A DNA stretch of 64,000 nt, from assembly GCA_018401885.1 (NCBI GenBank), contig JAGYKB010000003.1:93646-157645 (forward strand), in the 5' to 3' direction. Of the stretch, positions 19,445-28,430 are shown piece after piece (the first letter of the stretch is position 1; the number at the start of each line of letters is the position of its first letter). The DNA is from Gammaproteobacteria bacterium. GTDB lineage: Bacteria; Pseudomonadota; Gammaproteobacteria; Pseudomonadales; Pseudohongiellaceae. A program made the translations under genes and the position numbers. The notes under the pieces are model-generated. The model did no database searches and was not told the origin of the DNA. It was given only the letters and a program-made list of their open reading frames with translations.

Positions 19445-20194
19445 ATGGAAGCATTAGTAAAGTTACTTGCACAATATTTTGACATTGATCCAGCAGTGTT
19501 ATTCGCAGCCATCAGCGCTCAACAAACGGGCGGAGAGAGCCGTGTGGTTAATGGCAAGGTAGCTGACGATAGCAGTGGTGTTGATCATGACGAGTCAAAC
19601 GAATATGTAAACGGCGTTTATGTTGGCGACAATGACAATGACCATGATGAGTCGAATGAGTATGTGAATGGTGTCTACGTTGGTGATAATGATCATGACG
19701 AGTCAAGTGAATATGTAAACGGCGTTTATGTTGGCGATAATGACAATGACCATGATGAGTCGAATGAGTATATGAATGGCGGTTACGTCAGTACAGGATA
19801 TGCTAGTTCTAGCACCGGTTACTCTGAGATATCTGACGATCATCATGAGCAATATCGATTTGAACTCATTGACTCAGAACTAGCAGATGGAGACTTAGTT
19901 GATGCAGGTGAGCAGATTGTCGCTAAATACGAACTGGGTCGGAGAGGGTGGAAGTTAGACCGCCTCGACTCAGATGAGAGCCTAGCTGTTCAAGTATTTA
20001 ACAATGAAGCATTTATCGTTAAGACTGAATACGAGCGTCCCGATAAGGTTGAGTTTGAGATATTTAGCGATCTCGATGGAGATCAGGTTTGGACAGAAGT
20101 TGTCGAAGGCGAGGTTTACTCGTCATCAACAGCTATTGATCTGGTAGGACTGGTTAACTCAGGTGTGATAGATCCGGCTATGTTGCTAGGCTAG
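19445..20194 (+). CDS. Acidic Asp/Asn-repeat protein of unknown function
   Basis: A 249-residue strongly acidic protein I do not recognise. Residues 1-30 form a short helix-prone start (MEALVKLLAQYFDIDPAVLF) without a clear signal peptide. Residues 47-115 carry four tandem copies of a 17-19 residue unit, DHDESNEYVNGVYVGDNDN, with Asp/Asn spacing that could bind calcium. The C-terminal half holds a beta-rich segment with DGDLVDAGEQIVAKYELG, and FEIFSDLDGDQVWTEV, an EF-hand-like acidic loop. It is followed by a strong terminator and stands alone. Codon use and base composition are more AT-rich than the flanking housekeeping genes. Calcium binding is a guess from residue pattern; cell location is unclear. 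Confidence 0.7.
   Translation: MEALVKLLAQYFDIDPAVLFAAISAQQTGGESRVVNGKVADDSSGVDHDESNEYVNGVYVGDNDNDHDESNEYVNGVYVGDNDHDESSEYVNGVYVGDNDNDHDESNEYMNGGYVSTGYASSSTGYSEISDDHHEQYRFELIDSELADGDLVDAGEQIVAKYELGRRGWKLDRLDSDESLAVQVFNNEAFIVKTEYERPDKVEFEIFSDLDGDQVWTEVVEGEVYSSSTAIDLVGLVNSGVIDPAMLLG
19583..19795 (+). repeat. Tandem 57/51-bp coding repeats
   Basis: Four units at 19583, 19640, 19691 and 19748, of 57, 51, 57 and about 48 bases. Units 1 and 3 are nearly identical in DNA (both use gacgagtcaa and ggcgtttatg), as are units 2 and 4 (gatgagtcgaatgagtat), so a 108-bp pair was duplicated. All changes keep the frame. Confidence 0.85.
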
Positions 20195-20210
20195 TTATTG
20201 TAAAAAACGC

Positions 20211-20249
20211 AAAAGGCGGGGTGATGAATTTAATCACTCCGCCTTTTTT
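20211..20249 (+). terminator. Rho-independent terminator after the repeat-protein gene
   Basis: AAAGGCGGGGTGAT (20212-20225) pairs with ATCACTCCGCCTTT (20233-20246) in a 14-bp stem with one G-T pair and a 7-base loop, followed by a run of T to 20249. It starts 17 bases after the stop codon. Confidence 0.9.
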
Positions 20250-20457
20250 ATGTGCAATGAAAATAGGAGGGGGCGTCTGACTATTGTGCTATTATGCAGG
20301 CTGTTCTTAAAGAAAAATTCTGGCCATAAACATAATATTTGAGAATAGTGTAGCCTAGTCTGGAATAGCAATAGCGCTTAATTGATTTACCTAACTTATT
20401 ATTCATTAAGCTGGCTTTCTTAAAGCAGAGGGTAATCAATTATCGTGGCACTAAACT

Positions 20458-21051
20458 TTGGCGTTTTTTATGTTCTTCAGATCAAAAGATGGCACTGCGC
20501 AAGGAGTCGCAAATCAGCGATTGATAGAAACGCTAGCCACGTCCAGCAAGAGGATCATAAATGATCCCTTTGCTTGTAATTTTGTTTTCGGTGCCGGTCT
20601 TGTGGCAATGATGGGCCATAGATTTTCTTTCTGGCTTACTCAGAAATTTCTCCCAGGTTGGCTTGAGCATCTAATTGCACACACACGATTCATTGACGAA
20701 TTGGTGCAAGAGAATGCAATTAATGGAATAGAGCAATATGTGATCCTCGGCGCTGGGTATGATACTCGTGTTTACCGGCTCGATCTCCCTCAATCTCTTA
20801 GAGTTTTCGAGATAGACCAACCAGAAGTTCAGTAAAGGAAGCGCAAAAAGTTAACAGCTTCATTATTAGATAATGAGAGTGTTGAATATGTCTCTGTCGA
20901 TTTCAGCAATCAGACTGTGAGTGAACGACTGATTGAAAGAGTTTTAGCGGAAAATGGATTCTCGATAAAGGCTAATATCACCGTCGAAGATTTAAATTTT
21001 TCGTTATTTTGCGGCGGTGAAAAGGACAATACCAGAAGATCAATTATTTAA
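20458..21051 (+). pseudogene. Broken LCM-type SAM-dependent methyltransferase gene
   Basis: The frame opens with features of the class I SAM methyltransferase family related to leucine carboxyl methyltransferase (TIGR00027-like): NDPFACNFV, ARTRFID-like HTRFIDELV, and the SAM-binding YVILGAGYDTRVYRL with FEIDQPEVQ. A TAA at 20833-20835 stops it after 125 residues. The same frame then continues with family-like sequence (RKRKKLTASLL, VEYVSVDFSNQTVSERL) up to about 20960, then jumps to ENGFSIKANITVEDL, resembling the C-terminal part, and ends at 21051. So one nonsense change and loss of about 80-100 central residues are both present. Family members are usually near 280 residues. It is probably inactive; it lies in the AT-rich patch. 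Confidence 0.7.
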
Positions 21052-21285
21052 TATTGAGAATTTCATTGTTGCAGAAATAAGCGAAGACTAAAAAGCCAGA
21101 ATCCTACATGGTTTTGTCAGCTGCCTCCATCTTCCGCTCTTATATGAGCCTTTAATATGTTGAATTACTAGTAGTATTTGCTAATACAGGCAGTATACTA
21201 GTGTCTATTAAGAATATAAGCTCACTACAGCGGCCTTTATATTTAAGTTTTTTATTTTAGGAACGATAGTAGCTTACTGGTATCA

Positions 21286-21729
21286 ATGCATGGTAACGAT
21301 AAAGTGATTACGCAGAAAAAGTATTCAATATATTTTCATATAGCGTTGATCTTAATTACTTTGTTTGGGATTTTAGCTTTTTATGTTCTTTTTACTTCTT
21401 CATGGGATCAAGTCATCGTGCCTAATGATTCCTTTGGAGCCCTCTTGGGCCGGCGAGTTTTGATGGCAAGGATGCTTGCTATCATCCTAATGTTATTTGC
21501 CTTTGTATTCTCTTTATTCTATTCCGAACTTTTTGGTCGATTTTTACTATTTGCCGCTGTTTGGTCTTGGATATCATACATTGATGACGTTATCGTTTTC
21601 GAGCAAGGTGTGTTGCAAGCAAATGAAATTGCTGGTGGCTTTTTGATGATGTTTAGGCCTTTATATCTTCTGTTGATCACATTTTTAGGTATTGAGCACT
21701 GGGTTCGATATGGTGATAAATTTGAGTGA
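21286..21729 (+). CDS. Small four-helix membrane protein, unknown
   Basis: A 147-residue protein with about four predicted membrane helices (roughly residues 15-37, 58-78, 83-103 and 115-136) and short charged loops (RRVLMAR, WVRYGDKFE at the end). I do not recognise the family. The next gene overlaps its end by about 20 bases, has the same helix count and shares features such as a helix followed by (S/I)xFIDG or SYIDD, so the two look like related or paired subunits. The AT-rich sequence differs from the surrounding backbone. The ribosome binding site is weak. No function can be assigned. Confidence 0.6.
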   Translation: MHGNDKVITQKKYSIYFHIALILITLFGILAFYVLFTSSWDQVIVPNDSFGALLGRRVLMARMLAIILMLFAFVFSLFYSELFGRFLLFAAVWSWISYIDDVIVFEQGVLQANEIAGGFLMMFRPLYLLLITFLGIEHWVRYGDKFE

Positions 21730-22201
21730 TTTAAAGCCTGACATTTTATCAGATGAGGAACTTCTTGAACTCGGTAAAATAAATTCGGGAAGAAACGCTA
21801 TTGTTGTTAGATTTTTAGAGCAGAACCTTAAATTTCGCTACGCAGGTCTTTTTGTTGCTTGTTATGCTTCTATATTATTTATCGCTTCTCCTTTTCTATT
21901 TGATTCTGAGATTAGTTCAACCGACATAATTGCTAATTCTTACCATGAACTTTTCATAGCTCGGTTACTCATAGTATTCATGTTGGGGGCTGGCACGCTG
22001 ATTAGTTTCATTGATGGCCGTTTTTTCAAAGGATTTCTATTAAGCTTAATCATAGTGGTCGGTAACTACTCCATTGATATGTTCTATTTTTATCATGAGT
22101 ATTTAACCCAGTCGGCCGTAGCGTTTGAGTTTTTTTACTATACGAGGCCGCTTGTTTTTGTAGCGCTACTTGTACTGTATTTCAATTACAATAAATCTTA
22201 A
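21710..22201 (+). CDS. Small four-helix membrane protein, unknown, paired with upstream gene
   Basis: About 163 residues from the ATG at 21710 (a TTG at 21692 would add six). An N-terminal cytoplasmic-like segment (LSDLKPDILSDEELLELGKINSGRNAIV) precedes about four membrane helices (from residue 40 on), including RLLIVFMLGAGTLISFIDG, which parallels RMLAIILMLFAF...SWISYIDD in the upstream protein. Overlap with that gene suggests translational coupling and a two-subunit product. Family not recognised. The gene ends about 140 bases before the tRNA-Phe 3' end. Confidence 0.6.
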   Translation: MVINLSDLKPDILSDEELLELGKINSGRNAIVVRFLEQNLKFRYAGLFVACYASILFIASPFLFDSEISSTDIIANSYHELFIARLLIVFMLGAGTLISFIDGRFFKGFLLSLIIVVGNYSIDMFYFYHEYLTQSAVAFEFFYYTRPLVFVALLVLYFNYNKS

Positions 22202-22338
22202 TCACAGGTTTTTATTAGAGTTTTCTTGAATAGATGTGTCTATGGTCGCGAGATAGCTCAGGGAAGATTTGTGCTACGAGTGTGCTATGGGATTTTCGAG
22301 AGAGAGGGAAATAAAAATCCCTAACTATCAATGAGTTA

Positions 22339-22414
22339 TGGTGCCCAGAGGCGGAATCGAACCACCGACACGAGGATTTTCAATCCTCTGCTCTACCAAC
22401 TGAGCTATCTGGGC
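22339..22414 (-). tRNA. tRNA-Phe (GAA)
   Basis: On the minus strand the gene starts GCCCAGATAGCTCAG and ends TCTGGGCACCA. The acceptor arms GCCCAGA/TCTGGGC pair perfectly, the anticodon stem GAGGA/TCCTC encloses the loop TTGAAAA with anticodon GAA, the T-arm GGTTCGATTCC is present, and CCA is encoded. Length 76 bases. Confidence 0.97.
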
Positions 22415-22540
22415 AATGAGTACCAAACTAAGTACCAAGCAGTACTAGGTATCACGCAAAGGCGACTGAGCATTGCGCCGCAGCCCCACGCGAGGCGCGT
22501 ATTAAACCCTTCACGCGGGAATGAGTCAAGACCCAGCCGA

Positions 22541-22810
22541 TTACTCCGAAGGGACGTAGCCTTCGGCGCGGTCGAAGTCGGCGTTTGAAAGGAATTTGTC
22601 CATTTGGTCTTGCAGGTATTTGCGGTGTTCGGCGTTGGCCATGCTTAGCTGTTTCTCGTTTATGAGCATAGTCTGATGGCTTTGCCATTCGCCCCAGGCC
22701 TTTTGAGAAACAGTCATAAACAGCTCCTGGCCTTTCTCTCCAGGGTAGGGCGGCGCCATGAGTCCGGGTAGGTCTTGCTGGAATTTGCGACAAAATACTG
22801 TGCGTGACAT
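22541..22810 (-). CDS. yggX: YggX, Fe(II)/Fe-S protection protein
   Basis: An 89-residue protein of the YggX family, which protects iron-sulfur clusters from oxidation and helps iron trafficking in the cytoplasm. The conserved start [10 protein letters not shown] with Cys7, the [12 protein letters not shown] segment, [19 protein letters not shown] and the C-terminal helix are all present; length matches the usual 90-91 residues. It lies 62 bases after mutY on the same strand, the arrangement known from Escherichia coli and Pseudomonas, and probably shares its transcript. MutY itself carries a 4Fe-4S cluster, which fits the pairing. Confidence 0.97.
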   Translation of the reverse strand: MSRTVFCRKFQQDLPGLMAPPYPGEKGQELFMTVSQKAWGEWQSHQTMLINEKQLSMANAEHRKYLQDQMDKFLSNADFDRAEGYVPSE

Positions 22811-22872
22811 GAGTGACCTCTAAGAGAGCGTTTCGTGTTTAGACGTCGAGGGAGTATACGCGATTCCGTGTT

Positions 22873-23922
22873 CTAAGTGACTTTTAGGCTCCTGATAATT
22901 TTTTCGACCGGCGACGCGAGCCCGACTTCAACAGATCCATCGAGTGGATACCACAGCCAGCGTGAGGGCTCCGCAGCCGCGCCCACAGGCTCGCCGTGTG
23001 CGACCACAGGGGTGATGTCGAGATGAAAATGCGAGAAAGTGTGACGCAGTCGCTCGAGCATACGCAGTGACCCGGCGTTAATTCTGATAGCCGAACCGAG
23101 GTCCGGCGGGTTCGCGGGATTCGCTGCCTCGGGGAAGCTGTAGAGCGAACCCCAGATCCCACTCGGCGGGCGCTTCTCTAGCAATACCTCACCGGCAGGA
23201 TTGACGATAATAAAGAGGGCAGTTTCCCTTACAGGGAGTGTTTTTTTTGGCTTTTTTCCGGGAATAGATTTAACGAGGTCCCGAATACGCGCCTGGCAGT
23301 CATCGGCTAGCGGGCAGGTTTCGCATAGAGGATTGGTGCGAGTGCATACAGTCGCTCCGAGATCCATCATCGCTTGGGTATAGTGGGCTACCCGCTTAGC
23401 AGGTGTTAGTCGGCTGGCGATTTCCCATAGCTGATTACGCACGAAAGTCTGCTCTGGCCAGCCTTCAATTGCGTTGTGACGCGCGAGCACGCGTTTCACG
23501 TTGCCGTCGAGAATTGGCGCATGCACATTCATGGACAAAGCAGCGATAGCGCCGGCGGTCGAACGGCCGATTCCTTTGAGAGACTCAAGCGCTTCGACTG
23601 TCTTGGGAAACAAGCCGCCATGTTTTTCAACTATAACCTTCGCGGCAGCGTGCAAATTGCGCGCGCGGGCATAGTAGCCAAGTCCCGTCCAATGATGTAG
23701 GACTGAATCCTCGCTTGCATTTGCGAGCGCTTCGACAGTTGGGAAGGACGCCATGAAACGGTCGAAGTAAGGGATAACTGTCGCTACTTGGGTCTGCTGA
23801 AGCATGATTTCTGAAACCCATACGCGATAGGGAGTCACGTTCTTTTGCCACGGGAGATCGTGGCGACCGTGATTGTCGAACCAGCGCAATACTCGGTTCT
23901 GGAAGTCTAATCTTCTGGGCAT
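22873..23922 (-). CDS. mutY: A/G-specific adenine DNA glycosylase MutY
   Basis: A 349-residue base-excision repair enzyme that removes adenine paired with 8-oxoguanine. The N-terminal domain has [18 protein letters not shown] and the helix-hairpin-helix [12 protein letters not shown] with the catalytic Asp in [12 protein letters not shown]; the iron-sulfur motif C-X6-C-X2-C-X5-C is seen in [17 protein letters not shown]; the C-terminal third is the NUDIX-like domain that reads 8-oxoguanine ([19 protein letters not shown]). The start at 23922 (MPRRLDF) lies two bases before the AsmA stop, giving near-zero spacing; the longer upstream frame would overlap asmA and lacks family support. Part of an asmA-mutY-yggX operon. 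Confidence 0.96.
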   Translation of the reverse strand: MPRRLDFQNRVLRWFDNHGRHDLPWQKNVTPYRVWVSEIMLQQTQVATVIPYFDRFMASFPTVEALANASEDSVLHHWTGLGYYARARNLHAAAKVIVEKHGGLFPKTVEALESLKGIGRSTAGAIAALSMNVHAPILDGNVKRVLARHNAIEGWPEQTFVRNQLWEIASRLTPAKRVAHYTQAMMDLGATVCTRTNPLCETCPLADDCQARIRDLVKSIPGKKPKKTLPVRETALFIIVNPAGEVLLEKRPPSGIWGSLYSFPEAANPANPPDLGSAIRINAGSLRMLERLRHTFSHFHLDITPVVAHGEPVGAAAEPSRWLWYPLDGSVEVGLASPVEKIIRSLKVT

Positions 23923-23923
23923 G

Positions 23924-25963
23924 CTAATCGAGTGTCTGTGAGCTTGTCTGTGAGCTAGTGGGAGAGGCGAAAAGTTCGCGGACACCGGCGAAATTCGGAC
24001 TGCAGAACTGACTCACGGGGGCACTGAGATTAGCGGAGCAATTCACGGGCCATGGTTTTCCGCGATGCGCGTCGTTAATGAATAGTGGCTCGACGCGGGC
24101 ATTTTGTAAAAGCGTAAAGGCAAGACGGTAGTCAAAGTCGCCGCTGACGATATCGATCGATCCACTGCCGTTTATCTCGAGATTATCCATGATGAGATTG
24201 ACACGATGCGGCTCGTCCATTCCGTCCGTGAAAGTAATAAAGCCTCCCAGCTGATTAAAGCTTGTGCTATCAGTCCAGTTTTCTGTCGAACCACCAACCG
24301 GACTCAATGCGGATATCGAGCTGAAAACTTGCTTAATTAAACCGATGTTTACCGTATTGTCACGTAGGTCAAAGGTGATGTCTCCTGCGACTGAGTCGGC
24401 GATCATCGACGCCTCATCGCCCGAGGCACTAAGCGCTAGATCAGCGCTAAGTTTTCCTGAAAATGACGAGCCAAATGAAGACAAAGAGTGGGCATTTGAA
24501 AGGCTCTCAGGCGTTAAAAATTCTGAAAATGAATTGAAATCCACCCGACGTAGGCGCGCCTCGAGCTCAATTACTTGCTCACCGGCAGGTGGGTTCTCGA
24601 CGCGAAGCAATCCCCCGATCTCGCCACCCCAAACCGCGAGTGGTTGGAGTTCGATATTCTGCACATTACCCTCTGTGCTAATGAACATCTGCAGCTCGCC
24701 CACGCTACTGCGCGCTCCTGTGACACCCTCAATATCGATGGATGCGGTAGTGTTTCCGTGCCTGCCCGCGATAAAACCCAAGGCGATTTGCTGCCAAAAA
24801 GCGAAGCGCTTAGTGTCGAGAAAGCTTAGGTCGAGTGTCTCAGCGCGAATCGAATAATTCAGATTTGGGCTGTTGGATGCTGTAGCCGAGAGGCGTTTGA
24901 AATCGGCATCGATTGAAGCAGTGCCAAGTGTCGCGTCGAAGTCGGGGATGGTAAAGCCGGTCTGGTCGAGATTAAAACCGAAATTAAATGACGCCGGCGC
25001 GGGACTAAGCAATGTCGAAATAGCGCTATCTGTGTATTTCGGATCAACGCCGTTTAACTCAATGCCAGGTAACCCAAAGCCCGATAGATCAGTGCCGGAT
25101 AGTTCAAAGCCAGAAAGAAAGTCGCTTAAGTCGAAACGTGAGGCTTCAACAGTGCCTCGCATCTCCAAAGCGCCTTGTTGCCAATCCACCGTCGCGTTTG
25201 CCGCGGCGAGCATTGGGGCGATACCAAGTCTTAGCTCATGAATAGTCGCCTGCCGTGCTCGCGAGTCGACAGCAAGTTCGGCGCCAAAGTTAAATGGCAC
25301 AAGAATTTCGCCTGCGTGTGCCGCGCTAAATAATGCGAGGGTAGCCAATCCCTCGGCAGCGAAGTCAGCGCCGTTGTTATTGGCCTCCAGAATCTCGAAG
25401 GTTACGTCACGCAGTGAGTAGTTGCTGCCTCTAGTCACGTCTTGAAAGTCGACTGAGCTGTCTTCGAGTAGGATGCGGCCGACCGAAATATAGCCCTCAT
25501 CTGTGGTGCCTGTATCGAGTTGTTGAAGCTCTGTCGCATCAGATCCTGCCCCGAAGGAGTCAAGAAGTTGCGGCGAGTGCCAAATATTTCTGCCATCAGC
25601 CTCGGTGCGCTGGTTAATGTGCACTCCGCGGAGTAGTAATTCGTCGACACGTAAACGATTCTCCGCAAACTCCCAGATATCCACGCTGATTACCGCGGTT
25701 CGCGCGGAGGCAAGCTCTTGCGGGAACTCGGGGTTCTTCAGCCGGAGGTCTTCAACGAGAAACTCGAATCGAGGGAAAAAGCTGAGATCAATATCGCCTG
25801 CGACCACAAGCTCATAACCCAAGCTTTCGCTGATTAGCGTCTCGATCGACACTCTAAAGCGATTTTTGCCGACTAACGTAAGCGGTATGGTGAGTAGTGC
25901 AGCCACGATAGCAATCACCGCGAAGCAGGTACCGAGTATTTTAATCAGCCGATTTTTGTTCAT
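23924..25963 (-). CDS. AsmA family outer-membrane biogenesis protein
   Basis: A protein of about 679 residues with one N-terminal membrane helix ([19 protein letters not shown]) followed by a long periplasmic part. The AsmA opening ([23 protein letters not shown]) is clear, as is the C-terminal AsmA_2-type end with [23 protein letters not shown] and [16 protein letters not shown], and a Cys-bearing tail ([13 protein letters not shown]). Family members are thought to help move lipids across the periplasm and affect outer-membrane assembly; no enzymatic activity is known. An ATG at 25963 is preferred over the TTG at 25984. It heads the transcript with mutY and yggX, as in Pseudomonas. Confidence 0.88.
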   Translation of the reverse strand: MNKNRLIKILGTCFAVIAIVAALLTIPLTLVGKNRFRVSIETLISESLGYELVVAGDIDLSFFPRFEFLVEDLRLKNPEFPQELASARTAVISVDIWEFAENRLRVDELLLRGVHINQRTEADGRNIWHSPQLLDSFGAGSDATELQQLDTGTTDEGYISVGRILLEDSSVDFQDVTRGSNYSLRDVTFEILEANNNGADFAAEGLATLALFSAAHAGEILVPFNFGAELAVDSRARQATIHELRLGIAPMLAAANATVDWQQGALEMRGTVEASRFDLSDFLSGFELSGTDLSGFGLPGIELNGVDPKYTDSAISTLLSPAPASFNFGFNLDQTGFTIPDFDATLGTASIDADFKRLSATASNSPNLNYSIRAETLDLSFLDTKRFAFWQQIALGFIAGRHGNTTASIDIEGVTGARSSVGELQMFISTEGNVQNIELQPLAVWGGEIGGLLRVENPPAGEQVIELEARLRRVDFNSFSEFLTPESLSNAHSLSSFGSSFSGKLSADLALSASGDEASMIADSVAGDITFDLRDNTVNIGLIKQVFSSISALSPVGGSTENWTDSTSFNQLGGFITFTDGMDEPHRVNLIMDNLEINGSGSIDIVSGDFDYRLAFTLLQNARVEPLFINDAHRGKPWPVNCSANLSAPVSQFCSPNFAGVRELFASPTSSQTSSQTLD

Positions 25964-26122
25964 TGCGGTGTGAGATTGTCTCAAATGTTCATTAGAGCGC
26001 GCGGGCGGAATTAAAGCTCGAGTCTACCGGATTCCCGATTGCGCTGCATACCATTCGGAAAGACAATCTAGTGGCACAAGCTGGGCGAGGGAATGCAGCT
26101 TTCAATAGTTAAGGGCGAGCCC

Positions 26123-26128
26123 TATAAT
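26123..26128 (+). promoter_or_regulatory. Candidate -10 element of the hisBHAF operon
   Basis: A perfect TATAAT lies at 26123-26128, with a weak -35 candidate (TTTCAA, 26100-26105) at 17-bp spacing. It falls 31 bases before the ATG at 26159 and so argues against the longer frame start at 26093. Confidence 0.45.
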
Positions 26129-26158
26129 ACGATCCATGAACCTCTTCAATGCAGCAGC

Positions 26159-26770
26159 ATGAGCACGACTATGAGCGACAATAAACAGCGCGAAGCGAGT
26201 ATCGAGCGAAACACGAATGAAACGCAGATCAGTGTTTCCGTGAATCTCGATGGCACCGGTAAACTTAATTGTGATACCGGCCTCCCTTTTCTTGACCACA
26301 TGCTCGATCAGATCGCACGACATGGCCTTATCGACATTGATGTTAAGGCTGTCGGAGACCTGCAAATAGATGCTCATCACACGGTTGAGGATATAGGCAT
26401 TACCTTAGGTCAAGCGTTCTTCAAAGCGCTCGACAGAACGGGTATTCGTCGCTACGGACATGCGTATGTGCCCCTAGATGAAGCACTTTCGCGCGTGGTT
26501 GTCGATTTTTCCGGTCGACCTGGGCTTGAGTATAACGTCAAATTTGTGAAAGGAACCGTCGGCAATTTCGACGTCGATCTTTTCCACGAGTTCTTCCAGG
26601 GCTTTGTCAATCATGCTCTCATGACACTGCACATCGATAATTTACGCGGCATGAATGCGCACCATCAGATCGAGACAATTTTTAAGGCCTTTGGACGCGC
26701 AGTGCGCATGGCCGTTGAACTCGATCCAAGGTCGGTGGGTGTTGTGCCTTCGACTAAGGGTTCTCTCTAG
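26159..26770 (+). CDS. hisB: Imidazoleglycerol-phosphate dehydratase HisB
   Basis: About 203 residues; the single-function dehydratase that converts imidazoleglycerol phosphate to imidazoleacetol phosphate in histidine synthesis. The manganese-binding repeats [10 protein letters not shown] (near residue 78) and [17 protein letters not shown] (near residue 170) and the start [20 protein letters not shown] are characteristic. There is no N-terminal phosphatase domain, unlike the bifunctional enzyme of enterics. The start is placed after the TATAAT; an ATG four codons downstream (26171) is also possible. First gene of hisB-hisH-hisA-hisF. Confidence 0.96.
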   Translation: MSTTMSDNKQREASIERNTNETQISVSVNLDGTGKLNCDTGLPFLDHMLDQIARHGLIDIDVKAVGDLQIDAHHTVEDIGITLGQAFFKALDRTGIRRYGHAYVPLDEALSRVVVDFSGRPGLEYNVKFVKGTVGNFDVDLFHEFFQGFVNHALMTLHIDNLRGMNAHHQIETIFKAFGRAVRMAVELDPRSVGVVPSTKGSL

Positions 26771-26883
26771 CAGAGCGCTGATTTCGCGTGATCGTTGAGT
26801 TCACATTAGGTGACACGCATACTCTTAAGGCTGTTAGGAATTAGGCAATTAGGTGTTTTCTAGTTGGCCTCGAAACAAACTCT

Positions 26884-27549
26884 ATGAACAAAATCGCCGT
26901 TATCGACTATGGCATGGGCAACCTCCACTCGGTTGCCAAAGCACTGGAACATGTAGGTGCGCAGCTCGGTCAGCAGACCGAGATTGTCGTTACACCAGAT
27001 CCCCAGCTCATCGCCGCAGCCGACCGTGTAATTTTCCCCGGTGTCGGCGCCATCCGTGACTGTATGGCCGAGATTAATCGACTCGACGTCGGTCGTATTG
27101 TGCGTCAAGCAATCGAGACCAAACCTGTTTTCGCGATTTGTGTTGGGATGCAAGCGCTGATGAGCAGGAGCGAGGAAAACGGGGGTGTTGATTGCTTAGG
27201 AATTATCGACGGGCAAGTGCGCTATTTCGGTGACGCGCTCAAAGATGACACCGGGCAGCGTCTCAAGGTGCCTCACATGGGATGGAATGAAGTCGAACAA
27301 TGCACTGCCCATCCTCTGTGGAAGGGGGTTCCTGATCGAAGTCGTTTTTACTTTGTACACAGCTACTATGTCCCTCACGATGAGGACAGTATTGAGCGCG
27401 GCGTAACCGGAATTGCACACTACGGCAAGGAAATTGCCGCGGTCATTTCACGCCCCAATTTATTCGCAACGCAGTTTCACCCAGAAAAAAGCCAAGAAGC
27501 AGGATTGACACTGCTGAGAAATTTTTTGCAATGGGATGGGAAGGGATAG
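26884..27549 (+). CDS. hisH: Imidazole glycerol phosphate synthase, glutaminase subunit HisH
   Basis: A 221-residue class I glutamine amidotransferase that supplies ammonia to HisF in step five of histidine synthesis. The opening IAVIDYGMGNLHSV, the oxyanion and nucleophile region FAICVGMQALMSRSEE (catalytic Cys) and the His-Glu pair in QFHPEKSQEAGL are all seen. It is separated from hisB by about 113 bases without a terminator, and from hisA by about 78 bases. HisF, its partner, is the last gene of the same cluster. Confidence 0.97.
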   Translation: MNKIAVIDYGMGNLHSVAKALEHVGAQLGQQTEIVVTPDPQLIAAADRVIFPGVGAIRDCMAEINRLDVGRIVRQAIETKPVFAICVGMQALMSRSEENGGVDCLGIIDGQVRYFGDALKDDTGQRLKVPHMGWNEVEQCTAHPLWKGVPDRSRFYFVHSYYVPHDEDSIERGVTGIAHYGKEIAAVISRPNLFATQFHPEKSQEAGLTLLRNFLQWDGKG

Positions 27550-27627
27550 CGCTCATCTAAGTTATTAGATAACAACTAATCTATTTATAAATGCTGCGCC
27601 TTTTCAATGCGGCGCTCGGAAGACAAA

Positions 27628-28383
27628 ATGTTAGTTATACCGGCAATAGATTTAAAGGACGGACAGTGCGTACGGCTTAAGCAAGGACGCATGGAAGACT
27701 CTACCGTTTTTTCAGATGATCCTGTAAGCATGGCAGGCATCTGGGCTGCGAAAGGCGCGCGCCGATTGCATATCGTTGATCTGAACGGCGCGTTTGCTGG
27801 GACTCCGGTCAATGCAGAGATAGTGCAGGCAATTGCAGCGCGCTACCCTGACTTACCTATTCAGATTGGTGGCGGTATTCGCAGCCTCGAGAGTATTAAG
27901 TTCTATCTGGACGCAGGTGTAAGTTACGTCATTATAGGCACCGCCGCTGTTAAAGACCCTGAATTCGTTCGTGCCGCCTGTCTAAAATTCCCTGGAAAAA
28001 TTATCGTTGGTATCGACGCCATCGACGGCATGGTGGCTACCGATGGTTGGGCCGATGTGTCTGAAATACTGGCGACAGATCTGGTGGCGAAATTTGCCGA
28101 TTATGGCGTCGAGGCGATTGTCTATACCGATATCGCGCGCGACGGCATGATGAAAGGCGTCAATATTGAAGCGACACAGGAGCTTGCACAAGATTCAGCG
28201 ATTCCTATTATTGCTTCGGGCGGCTTGAGCAAACTCGCCGATGTTGCAGCCATTCGTGAGGCGGCGGATACCGAAACTGGCGCAGGAATTATGGGCGTCA
28301 TTACCGGGCGTGCTATTTACGAGGGCACAATCGATCTTGCGCTTGCTCAGCAGTTAGCCGACGGCTACCCCGATTTAACGTAA
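27628..28383 (+). CDS. hisA: ProFAR isomerase HisA
   Basis: A 251-residue (beta-alpha)8 barrel enzyme that opens the ribose ring of N'-ProFAR to PRFAR. Catalytic Asp candidates lie in [18 protein letters not shown] (near residue 8) and [12 protein letters not shown] (near residue 130), and the phosphate-binding loops IQIGGGIRS and [10 protein letters not shown] are clear. The start at MLVIPAIDL (27628) is the family-typical one; an in-frame ATG at 27607 would add seven residues. It is 47 bases before hisF. Confidence 0.97.
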   Translation: MLVIPAIDLKDGQCVRLKQGRMEDSTVFSDDPVSMAGIWAAKGARRLHIVDLNGAFAGTPVNAEIVQAIAARYPDLPIQIGGGIRSLESIKFYLDAGVSYVIIGTAAVKDPEFVRAACLKFPGKIIVGIDAIDGMVATDGWADVSEILATDLVAKFADYGVEAIVYTDIARDGMMKGVNIEATQELAQDSAIPIIASGGLSKLADVAAIREAADTETGAGIMGVITGRAIYEGTIDLALAQQLADGYPDLT

Positions 28384-28430
28384 AGAGCGAAACGTAGCTT
28401 GTGATTCGAATCAGCAATTAAGGAAGAAAC

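Noticed and set aside
19583..19795. CRISPR-like short repeats
   Set aside because: The units are contiguous, in frame within a coding sequence and without spacers.
20833..20835. Stop-codon recoding in the methyltransferase frame
   Set aside because: It is TAA without a recoding signal, and the frame also lacks the central part of the domain, so a pseudogene is simpler.
22339..22414. attL/attR direct repeat made by the tRNA-Phe 3' end
   Set aside because: I found no second copy of the tRNA 3' end within the AT-rich patch and no integrase gene, so no attachment site is annotated.
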